From: Tetrahymena elliotti 4EA
Taxonomy: Eukaryota; Ciliophora; Oligohymenophorea; Hymenostomatida; Tetrahymenidae
Length of the DNA: 64,000 bases
Direction of reading: 5' to 3'
Assembly (NCBI GenBank): GCA_000231825.2
Contig: JH720317.1
Coordinates: forward strand, 681,281-745,280
The notes beneath the pieces are model-generated. The model was not told the DNA's origin and made no database searches. It saw nothing but the letters and a program-made list of their open reading frames with translations. This document shows, piece after piece, positions 1-13,392 of the stretch. Position 1 is the first letter of the stretch. The number at the start of each line of letters is the position of its first letter. A program made the translations under genes and the position numbers.

Positions 1-755
1 CTCTTTAGAGTTCTTCTAATTTAGAATTCTCAACAAAGTAATCTGCTAATCCAAATCTAACACAATCTTCACCTCTAATGAAGTCTCCAGTCATCATTAA
101 ATAGACTCCAATATTATCCCTTAAATTAGAAAAATACTAAATGCTAGGAACGACTAGACCATTCTTACATTCTATTTATAAAAATTAATTAATTTATTCT
201 ATTCAAAGTAATTATTGAAATGCCAAAATCCACTTTATCTAAAAAAAAAACAAAATAAAAAAATAAGCCATTTAACTATTTTAAGTAAAAAAAACTCTTT
301 AAGTTACCTGGTAATGAAATAAGAGTGTTTTCACAGCAAATTCTAATCTTAGAATAGATACTCATAGTGATACTTCCTCCAATAGCAATACCATTATATA
401 TAGTTATTTGAGCACAATTGGGTAGTTAATTATGTAAGTAGTAAGAATAATCCATCTTAAATTCTTCATCAAAATATAGCATTAGAGATTCATCATCTTA
501 TGTAGTTATAAATTTATGTAAACCTTTAACATCTCCTCCACAGCTAAAAGCTTTATCACCAACACCTCTCATTATTAATATTTTAGTGTTAAAGTTTTAA
601 ACTATTTAGGATAGCTTGTTGAACATGTAAATGTCAAGAGAGTTTAAGCGCTTAATGTTATTAAGTAAAACTGACACTGTTGATGGATACTTACATGTTT
701 TTGCAATCACTTTTTCTTCTTTGATTTGCTAGTTTATATTCTCTATTCTTTCCAT
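1..755 (-). CDS. 3-hydroxyisobutyryl-CoA hydrolase-like protein (crotonase fold), 3' end outside window
   Basis: The protein begins at ATG 755-753 and runs off the window edge, so its C-terminus is missing. The oxyanion-hole region reads MRGVGDKAFSCGGDVKG, matching the G-x-x-KAF-x-x-GGD pattern of the crotonase family and of HIBCH in particular. Further on, NGIAIGGSITMSIYSKIR and ICCENTLISLPE match the HIBCH segments around the second oxyanion loop. One intron at 172-307 restores the frame: LPE joins CKNGLVVP, followed by IGVYLMMTGDFIRGEDC. Known HIBCH enzymes hydrolyse 3-hydroxyisobutyryl-CoA in mitochondrial valine breakdown. The family glutamate of PE is present, but the aspartate that normally follows about eight residues later is not visible, so activity may differ. 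No clear targeting peptide is seen. It could be another crotonase-superfamily hydrolase. Confidence 0.8.
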
Positions 756-1874
756 ACTTATATTCTTGCTGTCTGATTGTCTTTATATTAATTTTAGCTG
801 TATATTTTACTAATTACTTTTAAGAATCTAGAGATATTACAGTCGATTTATGTATTTATTCATGCTAATACCTAAGATAATTAATAAATTAAATTTAATT
901 TTTTTTAATTTGATAAACGTAATCTGCTTCTACTTGATGTCAGTATAAAATGTACGTAAATAAGCTGATTTAATTTTTTTAAAGCTTAATTACAAAGTAA
1001 ACATAGTAAGTAAATCTTCTTTTTAATCCCTCAAATAGTCATTTGAAAATTTCTAGAAAAATTCATCAATCTTTAATTAACATGAAATTTCATGATTAAA
1101 GAGCTTATGTTTTAAGCCTTACTCTCACTTTATTTTTAAATGATAAGTTTTGCTTAGTTTTTTAGAGAAATGAATATATCAAATTTCAGTTGAAGAGTTT
1201 AATTATTAAAAATAATTTATTTTAATATCTAAAATTTAAAATTGAGATATGATATTTCATTTTTATATTTTTCATAAAAAAAGTAATATTCAATAAAATG
1301 ATATTCAACTTAAAGAATTCATTCAATATTGATTTTAAGAGTAAACAAAAACTTCCCTTCTTTAAAAAATGGATCAATGAACAGACTAAGTTGAGGAAAA
1401 TCTTTTGAGTTGATGAAAAGAAAAAGAAACAGCCAAACAGCCTAATAAAAAATTCTAACTTTTTTTGATTCTTTTTAGGAAATCTTAAGAAAATATCAGG
1501 TAATAAAATAAATAATTTTAAATTCAATTTTTTTTTTCTTTTTAGTAAAAAAAGTTTATTTGATGTTTTTGAAAGGAATATTTAGATTGAGAAAAATTTT
1601 AATTTTTTTAAATTTATTTAATTTTATTAGTAAATATTAATATATCAAATTTTACAACTAAAACAACAAAATAAAAAGATTAAAATAATAATTGTTTTAA
1701 ATTCAATTTTTTATTTATTTTTAATAAATAGAATTTGGTATTTATCAAGAGAAAATTTAGTTTTGATTTTTTAGTTGAATTAATTTTATTTGATTTTAAT
1801 TGTAAAATAAGTGGTTTAAGTTGTTTTAAAATTTATTTAGAATAATTAAATATTATTTGAATCTAAGTATTTTT
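756..1874. other. intergenic, no gene seen
   Basis: This is AT-rich spacer between two minus-strand genes: the 5' side of the hydrolase gene and the 3' side of the coiled-coil gene. It has long T and A runs, and no reading frame with protein-like composition on either strand. Confidence 0.5.
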
Positions 1875-4800
1875 TCAAAATTGAATTTTTTTTTTGAATG
1901 AAGATTGATTGGATTACTAGGGATGCTTGTTTTCATTAAAAATATCTTGATTTTATTAGTAGTTGCTTTCAGATAAAGATGAGCTTTCTTCTTCAATAGA
2001 GAATTATTTTAGATATTTTTCTTGCTTAATTGAATTATTTTTGTAGTGGCTATAGGATTAGTTTTATGGAGATAGCTTAGGATTACTGTTAGATTTACTA
2101 AACTGAGAGATATTATTAATATGAATTTATGAGTTTTCACTACTATTCTCTCTATTAGGACTTTAATTGCTTGACGAATCTGTCTTTTTATCAATTTATT
2201 CAATATAGTTGATTTATTTGTTAATACTGTTGATAACGTCTGTATTTAAAACATTATTATTGCTTGCATATTCTTTGATCTAACTTAATTCTTTTCTATA
2301 ATCAATTAATGTGTCCTTTATATCACCATATAAAACTTATCTAATATCTACTAATTTTTGAGTATATTACTATTTCAACATGCTATGAGTTTTTTTGTCC
2401 TAGGCTTAGCCGTTTTTCATACGAGAATATTATTGCTTTATTTCATCTGACTGCTAATGGTGGTCTTGATTTAAGGTGTGTATTTATTAAATAAAATGAG
2501 ATTATATAGTATCTAGTCTCTTTAAAACGATTTGAAGTAAATCTTCTTTTGTCTTGTTTTCTGTCTACAATTTTTTGCCTATTTCTTAATTTTTAGATAT
2601 TGCTTAAATATCAACTCTTGGAGAGGTTTATTCACTAGATTTTTTTGAAGGATCCATTTCAACAGTTCTTGGTGAGAGGATAGAATTATAGGAAAATTAC
2701 ATTGGTTAATTCTCATCAAATACATGTTTTCTTATAGATTCTTCTTAACTTAGTTTAATGCTTTTATTAATTTCTTTTAAATGTTAGTTTTCTTTAATAA
2801 TAGCTTCATACTATGTAGGTAAATAGTTATTCTTTCTCTTTTGTATTTGCTATATTAATTTATTATTAAGTTGCTAATTCATTTCTTTTAAATATGTAAT
2901 TTCTGTAAACTGTTTATTAACTAAAGCTTCTTATTCTTAGATTTCCACTTAATTATCTTTAAGCAACTGAATTAGTTAACTATTAGATTAGTTAGCATAT
3001 ATCTATATGTGTTAAGCTATTCCTTCGCTTATTTGTTAATTCATTTTCTCTATTTAATTCTCATAAAATTATTTAAAAATATTCTCCTTATGGTCATATT
3101 CTTCTCTTACATGAAGTAACTCAAACTCTAATTATTCTACTCTACTAGAAAGTTACATAATAACTTCTTTCTATTAAATCTCTATCTCTCTCAATCTCCT
3201 TTCTTCTTCTTCATGCTAAAGTAGTTTTTGTTAATTTTAAATATTCATTTCTCGACACATTTCCATTTCTTTCTAAACATTTCTAACTTCCTTGCTTACA
3301 TTTTTTAATTCATTAGCTTTATTTTCCTTTTACTCCATTAGTAATTTAATCTGCTGATTAAGTTATGCTATAGTTCCCTCATAAGTCACTTAAGATTTTT
3401 CTTTATCAGAATGAGTTTTTTGTAATTTTGATACTTCTTCTTCTAATCTCTTCACTTCCTTACCTTTAGAGTCTAGTAACCTATATAAATTACTCTTTTC
3501 TTCTTAAACTTCTGCTGACCTCTTCTCTATCTCTTCAAATTTTTACTAAGCTTTTGATAATCTCTTTATGATTTCTTAAAACTCACTATTCTTTTGTTTA
3601 ATTAAATCATCTTTTTCTCTCATTTCCATCCTTGTTTTCTCCTTTTCTATCTAGAATTAATCTATTTCTTTTTAACTCTTTCTCTGCAAGACTTCTAGCT
3701 CCTCTATTTTTCTCCTCAAATGATTAGTATCTTAAGAATCTCTATCTTATAGCATTTAAATCCTATTACAATTCAATAAATAAAAAATCAATACACTTTA
3801 AAAATTTTAATTTAAAAGAATACTTATAAAGCAGCTTTGCATTTTCACTCTTTTCTTTTTCCAAAATTTAGGTGATTTCAATAATTTCTTTGCCAAATGA
3901 TTCTTTTTACAACTTTATTTATTACAGCTCTAGCTAAATTTTAGATATCTAATCATTCAGCAATTGCTTTTCTAGTTGATACTTTTCGTTTAGACTTGAC
4001 TCGCCCATTTGTTTAGATTGTTTTAATAGAGAGTAATCTTTTTACAAATCTGTATTAATTTATTCAATTTTTTCTTGTATTTTTTTCATGTCATTAATTT
4101 CAGATTTATGTAAAATTTTAAGTTGCTCTATGTTGTTTTTGTGTACTTCCTACATGTCTGACATTCTGGATTAAAGATTTTGATATTCTTGCCTCATTAA
4201 TTGATTTTCATCCTCTAGTTCTTATAATTTGGAAGAGAATTCCTATATTTAGCTATTTAGCTACTCAAAGTGGTTACTCTAGTTTGTATTATGAACAATA
4301 TTTATGTTATTCTTTTCTTCTAATATCTTTTCATACATTTCTTTTTCTTTTTTTCTTTGTGACTTCATTAACTTCAATTCTTTTTCATAAAATGAATTAA
4401 TTTCTTCAATCTCTTTTTCTTATTTTTAATTAGATTCTTGTAATTTGGTAGAAATTTTTTGTATTTCTTGCTCTCTTTACATAATGTCTAATTGTAGCTT
4501 TTCCATTTCCTTCTTCATTATTTAATTCTAAACTAGTTATTCTTGATAAGTACTCTTCACCTACTAAGTTTCTTACTATTTTTCTGTAAACTATTGCAAT
4601 TACACCTACAATTCATGGTTCTTTTTATCCAGCTTGTTATTTTATTCTTAAAGAGCTTCATACTTATCTACTAGTGCTTTTTCTGAATTGTTCCTGTCTA
4701 AATATAGCTACCTTATTTCGTTACTCCTTTCCTCATCTTTCTTTTGAATCTAATACGTAAATTTTAAAATAGTTAAAATTATTATTTAAATGATAATTTA

Positions 4801-5680
4801 CTTCAACTAACATATCCTCTAGTTAAATGCATTTTTGTTAATAACTTTATAGTTAATCATTATGATATTGCTACTTGTCTTCCTAATTAACTATCATTTC
4901 TTATAGCCTTATATTTTCTCCAACTTGATAATTAAGCTACTTTTACATCTCTTTGAGAGTTTAAATTAAAGACTTCACATAAGAATCTTGAATAATTTCT
5001 TAAACTCTGTAATGTAGATATTCTCTTGAAGTTTCATCACTTTTAAGGGTCTGAAACAAACCATCATTTTATATCTTTTTATAAATCTCGCCAATTACAA
5101 AGAAGAGATTATTATTATCAAACACAAGATAATTCTCACTTTCTTACGATTCCAAATTCTAAATCTAACTTTTTTATATCTTTTCAGTTATTTTAAATGG
5201 AATATTTTGGAGCTATTCTTGTTGTATAAATTATTCCTATAAAGATTTAGCGCTTTTCCCTTAAGTCAGTACTTCATCTTAGTTTTTTTTGGCTTTTTAA
5301 CTAACTCTTAAGCTATTAGCTGTAGCTAATGGAGTTCTAGCTTAATAATTAGAGTTCAAATTCACAGTCTTTTCTAAATTGCTTGAAAAGCTATTTTATT
5401 TACTTCTATTAGGTTAGTATTAGTAATTCATTTAACTATTAGAATCTAGATAGTCCCTTACCTTCTAATTGTTATCTTATTAATTATCAATATTGTTGTA
5501 GTTTTAAATATTTTCATAATAATCTTCTTAAGAGTTGTACCCATTATTATTCTCATGGTTATGAGAAAAATAATTTTATTCATCCAAATTATTTTACAAC
5601 TCACCATTGCTTAATAATTCTTCATTATAATCATTCTACTAACCCTTTTAACTTTAGCTATACTAATAAATATCTGACAT
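1875..5680 (-). CDS. long coiled-coil protein (1230 aa), unknown function
   Basis: Translation starts at ATG 5680-5678 (MSDIYQYSQSQKG) and stops at TGA 1877-1875. Two introns, 4750-4801 (52 bases) and 3763-3823 (61 bases), leave exactly 1231 codons. The first 230 or so residues are Asn/Gln/Ser-rich. A less repetitive part follows (NLFFVIGEIYKKIQNDGLF). From about residue 340 to 900 the protein is almost unbroken Glu/Lys/Gln/Leu heptad-like sequence, typical of a long rod. The C-terminal 250 residues return to Ser/Asn/Gln-rich sequence with SPRTVEMDPSKKSSEQTSPR-type patches that could be phosphorylated. No enzyme motif is visible. Such proteins are often centriolar, basal-body or cortical scaffolds, but nothing here proves that. 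Confidence 0.8.
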
Positions 5681-7063
5681 AATAAATAATAATTAATTGG
5701 AATTGGTTCCTAAAAAAATAAACAAAAAAGAAATTCGAAAATTAATTAGTAAAAAAATACCTCTTTTCAAAGTTTTAAATTTTTGTGAATACCATCTATT
5801 ATCAATCAATTAATAAAATTGCGAAAATTAGTTGAGCTATTAAAATTTTCAAAAACAAATAACTTATAGAACAATTAAATTAAATTTTTACATCATATTT
5901 AATCGATTTCACAATTAACCTACACCTCAAAAAACAAATTTTGATATGAAAATTTTTAATTCTTAAGCACATTCTTAGAATTTCAAAATAATTTATTAAA
6001 AAATAATATTTTTATATTTTTAGTATTTTGTTTCATTTATTTTCCTTAAAAATAAATCTATTGCTTTTTATTTTAAAGAAAGCCAGTTTTATATAAATTT
6101 AATTTAATTTTGTTTTCGTTAGTTTGATCGATCAATAAATAATTTTGTTTTCTTCTTTTAAATTCGATTTCTTAATTCATATAACAAATTAATAAAAAAC
6201 CCAAAAAAATCTGAATAAATTTTTATTTTTTTAGAAACTATTTTTTATTGTTTATTTTAATCATTTTTAATAAACAAATCAATCAATTTTCTAATTAGAT
6301 AAGAGTAAAAACTTCTTTAATAAAAACAAATAGATGATAAAATAGGCAATAAATGAAAGAAAATTAATTTATATTTTAAATATTATAAACACATATCATA
6401 ATTTAGTTTAAATATTTAGAAAATTTTTATTGCAGAAAGGTAATATTTGAAATATAAGATTGAACCAAATATCTTCGGCTCGAATAATTCAAAAGAATAT
6501 TTTTTTATAATCAAAAAATATAAAAAGAAAAGGATAAATAACTTATGAATGTAACCTAAATTGATAACATTTTTAATTTTGGATGGAAACTAATGGTGAA
6601 AATTTTTAAAAGAAAAAAATAAATTTGTTAAGTAAAGAAAGAAGTGTATGTTAAATAAAAGGTTTTGAATAAATAAATGCAAAAGAATAAAGATATATTT
6701 TTAGATTTATAAAAATTTACTACACATAAAATGAGCTCATTTAAAAAATTAAAATATGAATTAAGAAAAAAATATAATAATAAAAGCAAGTTAAGACAAA
6801 TATTTGGAAAATCATAAAAAATTCAATTGTTTATGTTAAGAGAATGCGAATTAATTTTATTTGTTTCTAAAAATACAAAAAAAATTAAACACTTATTGAA
6901 TTCACTCAAAAGTTATTTATTCCATTTATGGTAAACTTACATTCTCTTACATTTCTATTCGTGAAATGAGTTAGCAAATGTTTATTTGATAAATTTACTT
7001 ATAATTAATTATTATATAATTTTGATATAACAAGATTAAATGAATTAAGATTAAATACAATTT
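5681..7063. other. divergent intergenic region
   Basis: This spacer separates the head of the minus-strand coiled-coil gene from the head of the plus-strand Cache/VWA gene, so it should hold both promoters. It is extremely AT-rich with many homopolymer runs. No gene, tRNA or clear repeat was recognised. An alternative in-frame start of the downstream gene lies at 7040. Confidence 0.5.
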
Positions 7064-10000
7064 ATGAATGCTTAAAAAAATCAATTATTTAATATCAAAG
7101 ATGGATTTTTTTAAAGAAATTAAACACAGTTGATTTTAGTTTTTATAGTGTTGTTACCTTCTCTCATTGCAATAATATCTACATTCTTCAGCTTACTGTA
7201 TCTGCAATAGGAAAGTATAAAAATGATATAATAATACTCTGATCAGCTTTACTAAGATTCAATTAATAATTCTAAGTTGCACAACCGCGCAGTTCTTTTT
7301 CAAATAAATAAACAATTACAAAAGATACCATGGTAGCACAATTTGATAAATGAATTTTAAGGTCTGTAATTGTAAGGCAAAGTAAATAATAGCAAGAAAT
7401 TTATTCCTGCTTTACATAATTCAGATAGGACCTACATAAATTAGGAAAATCCTACTGTCTTAAAAATTTTTAAGAAAAATCCAATTCATACAAGCGTTTG
7501 GTAAATCTCATTAAAAATAATATTATTATACAAAATATTTATGCGAATAGTTTCATGATTATATCTTTCCTTTTTTAAAATGTTTGTTAATTTACTTCAT
7601 TTTTACAACTTTGAAAAATTCTACTTACCTCATATAATATTAAAAGAAGAAAATATTAGAGTCTTAAAAAAATACCAGAAAAAAAGTCCACTTTAATGAA
7701 AAATAATTTTATGACAAACATAAATTTTACATTCTTGATAAAAAATGCAATTGAATTTTAAGCTAAATATTCGCAATTCACATCCTTTTTAATATTATAT
7801 TAATTCTTTTTATTATTTTCAAAGGCATTAGGTTAGTAAAGCTTATTTATCTCAGCTAGATGAAGTAGAGCTACATGACTTAAAAATATTGACAAGGGTG
7901 GATTTTATATGGAGGTCTATAATGTATAATAATGCACGTTAAACATCAAGATGGATTGCTATTTCTAATACAATTACATATTTAGCTTATGATGGGATTT
8001 CTTATTAGTCGGGCACAAATAAGACATATTCTAATTATACACCGTCAGATGATTGTCCTTATAAAGGACCTTATTACTTTGATCCTAGATGCAGATATTA
8101 TTTTCAACCAACTGTTTCAAACATATCAACAATGGTATTCCCTCCCACATACAACTTGGGAGCAAATGGTCCCTACTATGCAAGTGTGTTTTGTTAAAGA
8201 AGAGTTAATTTAGAATCAAATAACTTAAATGATATTTTTGGTATTTTGTGCATTACTCTAAATTTACAAGTTATACCTACTTATTTTTAAAACTTTGGTA
8301 ATAATTCTAAATTTCAAATGCTAATTGATCCTTAGAGTTTGATTGTACTTTATAATTCTTAAACTAAATCATAAGAATAAATTACAGTTATGCAAGCAGA
8401 AACAGATAATTTAATAGACCAATCTCAGGCAAAAATATTTATTGGAAACATAACTTAGAACTCAAACTATGTCTTATAGAATATGAGCACTTATTAGCAA
8501 ATAAAATTTGATAAAAATTAAAAAACATTCGAATATACCCGAAATGGGACAGAATGCTTTGTTTTAGTTAACATTATTACAATTGTTGATTAAGTACCTA
8601 GAATAGAGAAAATTAGATAAAACAATTTTGATACAAAATTCTAATTAAAAAATGTTTATCTTTTTCTCAATGTCTTAACAAAGGAAAATTTATAAATTTA
8701 TTCAAACGATTTATAAAATACTGTTTTGCATTATAATAAAATATTTGCTTATATAAGCTATGGTTTAATTATTGTTCTCTTAATTACTTAAATATTTTAC
8801 TCAATTATTTTGGGAAAATATATTTTAAATCCTATCATCCATTTGACACACATTCTTAGTAAAATAAGGATTTAAAATTCTAATGACATCTAGAATTCAT
8901 AATCAAACAAAAATAGTAAATCTCTTAATAAATTACCAAATAATAGTTAAAATTGTCTTAGTGAATCAATGACAGAATAATAATAAATCTTAATTGAAGA
9001 AGAAATTGATGCAGATTTTGAAGGAGTATGTTATTCTAAAGATACTTAAGAGCTTTTGAATAGCTTTCAAGATATGTTTAAGGTGCTTAGATTTACAACT
9101 TAAAATTTCTACAAAGAAGATGCAAGTTTGTAGCTTTTGAATTTAGTTAAATAAATTTAGCATTTTAAGAGGTTTGGAAATAATAGAGCTTTAGGAGTAT
9201 GTTATAATAATATGGGAGTTATTCATTATAATTGTGATAGATTCTAAGAAGCTTTAGAAAATTTCCAAAAAGCTATAGTATATGCAAATTATGAATTAAA
9301 TACATACTCTCATCTAGAGGAAGGAGTTATGTTTTCTAATAGCCTTAAGAGATTAACAGTGTACTTAAGAAATACGATTCAAAATCATAATATCTCACTA
9401 GAATCAATTGATGAGGTAACAAGCAATATGATTAATTCAGCCTTTCAAGAAAAGTAAAAGTAAAAAAGTACTTTTAATCATTTGTGGAATCATCAAATTG
9501 AACTTAATTGGAGTTTATTTAATAGAAAAACAAATTTTATGAAAGCTTTAAGTATGTTTGCTATCAGTAGTGGTAATCAATTGTGGGATATTCTTGAAGA
9601 GTAAGCATTAGAAAATATAATTATTAGTCAAATTTATCTCCCTCCTTCATATAAAAGAGAAATAATTAATTATTATATCTTATGCAAGTCTCTGCAACAA
9701 TAAGATTTAGATACAGAAGCTTTTTAGGTGTTAAAAAAGTTAACATAAAATTATATCAAAATAAAGGAGAATAAATATGGAAAAATATATTTAGAAAATA
9801 CAATATAATTTTAAGAAAGTACTGCATAAAGTATAAACACTCGTTAGTAAAAAAGAGAATAATATTTAGAGAATACTATTAATTCAAACAAATTTGCTTA
9901 AATGAGTTAAACCAATGATATCAATCATTCTTTCATTTTATTTTCTCCAATTAAGATAGCAAAAAAAAGAAATGAAAAAATAAATATTTCAGATTAAGTA

Positions 10001-12652
10001 AAAAATAAAATTTATTGTCTTATCAAGAATGAGAGTCGAAAGATTTAACAAAAAGTTTCAATAGCTTCAGAAAAAACAACGAAGACTTGTAAAACTGATT
10101 AACAAATTAATTAAGAGGAGCAGGAGTAAAAAATAAACTTATTTAAACAAAAGAATAATTCACTGTTCTCTGATTTAAAAAGTAAAGCAAATGAATATAT
10201 ACAAAGTAAAAAAAATAAAAAGTAATCTTTGTATGAGAGTAACAAGTTTTAATTTGGATTCGAATAGTTTAGTTAAAATTAATCGGTGTCAAATAGTAAA
10301 TCCAATTTAAGTCCTTTACCGCTATTAAAAGAAGAAAAAGATAAAAATCAAGATAAATCAGTAAAAAGATTAAGTTAACATCATAAACAAAAAACTACTG
10401 ATCAATATCATGAATTTCTTCATTTTTTTTAGAAAAATAGATTTTCTATGAGAAAAAGCAGTTTTTTAGAATCTTAGAAAATAACAAATCAGAAAATAAA
10501 TAAAGAATAAAAATTATTTCCAAAAAAGAAAGAAAAAATACATTATAAGGAAGATAAAAATGAATTTGTATTTTTTCCTGTCAGAAAACATAAAGATCCT
10601 GACTAAGTAGCAAAATATGAATACAGTTCAGATATTTTCTATTAATATTGTTCAGTTGAGTAGGCAAGTTGTTAACTTAAATTAAAGAATTTTTATAATG
10701 CAGCTATGATACTTACAAATTTCTTAGAGTAATGTGAATACTATCTACCTCATTTAAAAAAGATACAAATAAATATTTTATTAAACATTTTCAAATCATA
10801 AAAAATAAAAAGTATTGATCTGGAAGAGACTGCTAAAAAGTATAATGAAATGACTGACTATAACTTTGATATTTGCATAATATCAGTATGTCAAAAATCC
10901 TCCAATAAGTTAAAACTATATGCTCTTTGTAATGACCTTGTTAACGAAATACTCTTTAAAGAAAATGATAGTTTTGGAATGATTTAGTATGATTTTGAAG
11001 AACAAATATTTATGTAAATGATGGCTAAAACTTAAATTAAATTAATTAAATAAACTCCATTACTATTTCAATAGATTTTATTTTCTTTATTACAAAAGAA
11101 ACAAAAGAATTACTTTTATGCATAAATTAAAGATAATTTTGAACAAGAAAAAAATAAAACTGGAAATGAATCCTTTAATTGTATAGCACAATCTAACTGG
11201 AATAATTTCTTTGAAAATTAAAATATAAATTCAATTTCAAACACATAAATAAATCTTAAAAGTTTCTCTGCACTAAAATAAGAAAGTTTTAGTTCGGCTA
11301 AAAAATTATATGCGAATAAAGTGGAAAATTTTTAAAATATTAAAGAAAAAAAATAAAATGATGATAATGAACATGTTTCATAGTTCGAATAAATTTAATT
11401 TATGTAAGAATCTTCTCAATCCTCTTTCGAGTCTTGCTCATAACCAAATCAGATAAATAATTTTAAAAATATTTCATAAAATAACTAAAATAAAATATCA
11501 AACAAGAATTATGTATAAACATTAAGTAATTTAAACAATAACTTAAGAAAAAACCCAAAATTGTAAAATTAATAAGATTCCTATCAAAACACAACACATG
11601 TACCAATCAAAGATGAAAACAATCAATAAATGTATACTTTTACAGATGACCAGCATTAAAAAAATTCTATGAATTAGAATAATACAATCAAAGAAGTTCA
11701 AAACAATCTTAGTAACAAGAAAGATCAGGTTTTTAAAAATGATGATGATAATAATTAAGATGAAATAATTTTAGGAAATAAAGAGAAATTCACATTAAGT
11801 ATAGAAGATTTAGTAAAGAAAAAATATGAGGAGGAGGAAAATTTATTAAAAATTAAAAATTCTGATCTTCAAAGCCCATCAACTTAATCACAATTTAAAT
11901 TTGATTTCTAGTCTAAATCAGATTAAGATGTAATTTAATAAAAGCCAACTGATTCAATACTCAAATAATCATAAAGTAATTCGAAAAATAAACAAAGAAA
12001 AACAAATTAGAATTTCAACATAAAATCTAATAATAAACCATTTTTAGATGTTAATTTTAATAATAAATAACTTAAAAGGCATTCTACACATTATTAATCA
12101 ACTTAATCTTATAACTATTTTTCTGATTTAAAAACTTTGAGTGATATTAATTAACTAGACAACACAAATTATGAAGCAAATATCTTCTAAAAATGTAATC
12201 AAAAAAATAAAAGTAGTTGTAAATCTAGTGAATTTTTATTTCATTAAGGAATTCATGCTTGTTTAAAATAATTCATTCTGAACTCAGATGAAAAATTAAG
12301 CATTTACTTAGCTAAAAATAGTTTTTAAAATAAAACAAATAGATAATTAAACAGTCAAAAAAACTAACAAAAATATTTAATTTATATTACTGATTTATAT
12401 TTCTAAATAACAAACTAAAATCTGATTGAAGAACTAACAAAATTACTAATTAAATTAGATTCTAAATTGTTAGTTTTACTCTAAAATGACGCTATGCTTT
12501 TAGATGAAACAAGTCCTCTGTAAAATGTTTCAGTCTAAGGTAAACAAATCATCAGCTTTTTTAATACTGAACAAAAAATGCTCTAACATATATATTGTAA
12601 CAGAGAACATCTTAAAAACTATTTAATCCCTATGGTTATTGAACATTTTTGA
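7064..12652 (+). CDS. two-pass membrane protein with Cache-like ectodomain, TPR and split VWA-like domain (1754 aa)
   Basis: The start at ATG 7064 leads within 25 residues into a membrane segment (LILVFIVLLPSLIAIISTFF). An in-frame ATG at 7040 would add eight residues. One intron, 7501-7824, joins TSVW to HQVSKAYLSQLDEVELHD and leaves 1755 codons. Residues 46-450 form an extracellular sensor region with the ciliate signature YYFDPRCRYYFQPT. A second membrane helix (about 450-475) is followed by a TPR near 604-640 (NNMGVIHYNCDRFQEALENF). From about 1155, CIISVCQ.. and SFGMIQYDFEEQIF resemble the first half of a VWA domain. Its second half resumes only near 1605 after a Gln/Asn-rich insert. The metal-binding DxSxS motif is not intact. 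Cache modules usually bind small extracellular ligands. The ligand and output here are unknown. Confidence 0.82.
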
Positions 12653-13392
12653 TATATTATTAACATTTTTCTTAGTCATATCCAGTTTTTATGTAAATAT
12701 TTATCAATAATCTTCATCAATTAATTCTTTCAATATTAACATAAAAAGGATTTTAATAATAAATTCAATTTTAGTAAATTTTATATAGTTTTTATAATAA
12801 AAAAGGGAAATATGTAAAATGTACTTCAACATTTAAATAATTTCTTAAATTAATTTGGGAATAAAAAATTTCTTGATGTAAATTTTGGAGAGAGAGTTCT
12901 TAATATTAAATTTTTTCATGTATCAATATCAACTTGAATTTGGAATCTACTCCTGAACAAAATTTATAAATCCTAATTGATTTCATTATTTTTGGATTAT
13001 GCTCAATCAAATCAGTCATTGACTTTACAGATCCAAATTTAGTTCAACAAAATATTTTATTTGATTAAATTAATATAATTATTATATTAAAAATATTAGT
13101 CTTATAATTTTTTGAGAAGAAATAATTGAAAGAATATTTCAATTTGGATTTTTGAAAATATATTTGATTTCATCTAACTTGTTTCATTTTTGATAGCTTT
13201 TGAAAATAAAAAGGACATATTTCAATTGAAAACAGGTAACAGTTGAAAGGAATATTAGTTAAAAATTAATTGATTTGATTAATATAAATAGTTAAAAAAA
13301 TAATAAATTATTAAAATTCATTGTGAAAGAAAAACATAACTATAAATATAAGATATTATTAGCCATAATTTATCAAGAATATTATAATAAAT
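12653..13392. other. intergenic, no gene seen
   Basis: This spacer lies between two plus-strand genes and must hold the 3' region of the Cache/VWA gene and the promoter of the SF-assemblin gene. It is AT-rich. No protein-like frame or structured RNA was recognised. Confidence 0.5.

Noticed and set aside
640..700. Possible intron (GTAAGT .. CAG) in the first part of the hydrolase gene
   Set aside because: The sequence is in frame without splicing, and the reading (CKYPSTVSVLLNNIKRLNSL) fits the N-terminal strand and helix of the crotonase fold.
1222..1527. 101-codon minus-strand frame rich in Phe/Leu/Lys
   Set aside because: Its composition is that of AT-rich spacer; there is no domain and no splice link to the neighbours.
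6440..6500. tRNA-like words (GGTTCAATC, TTCGGCTCGAA) in the spacer
   Set aside because: No cloverleaf with acceptor, D and anticodon stems could be formed around them.
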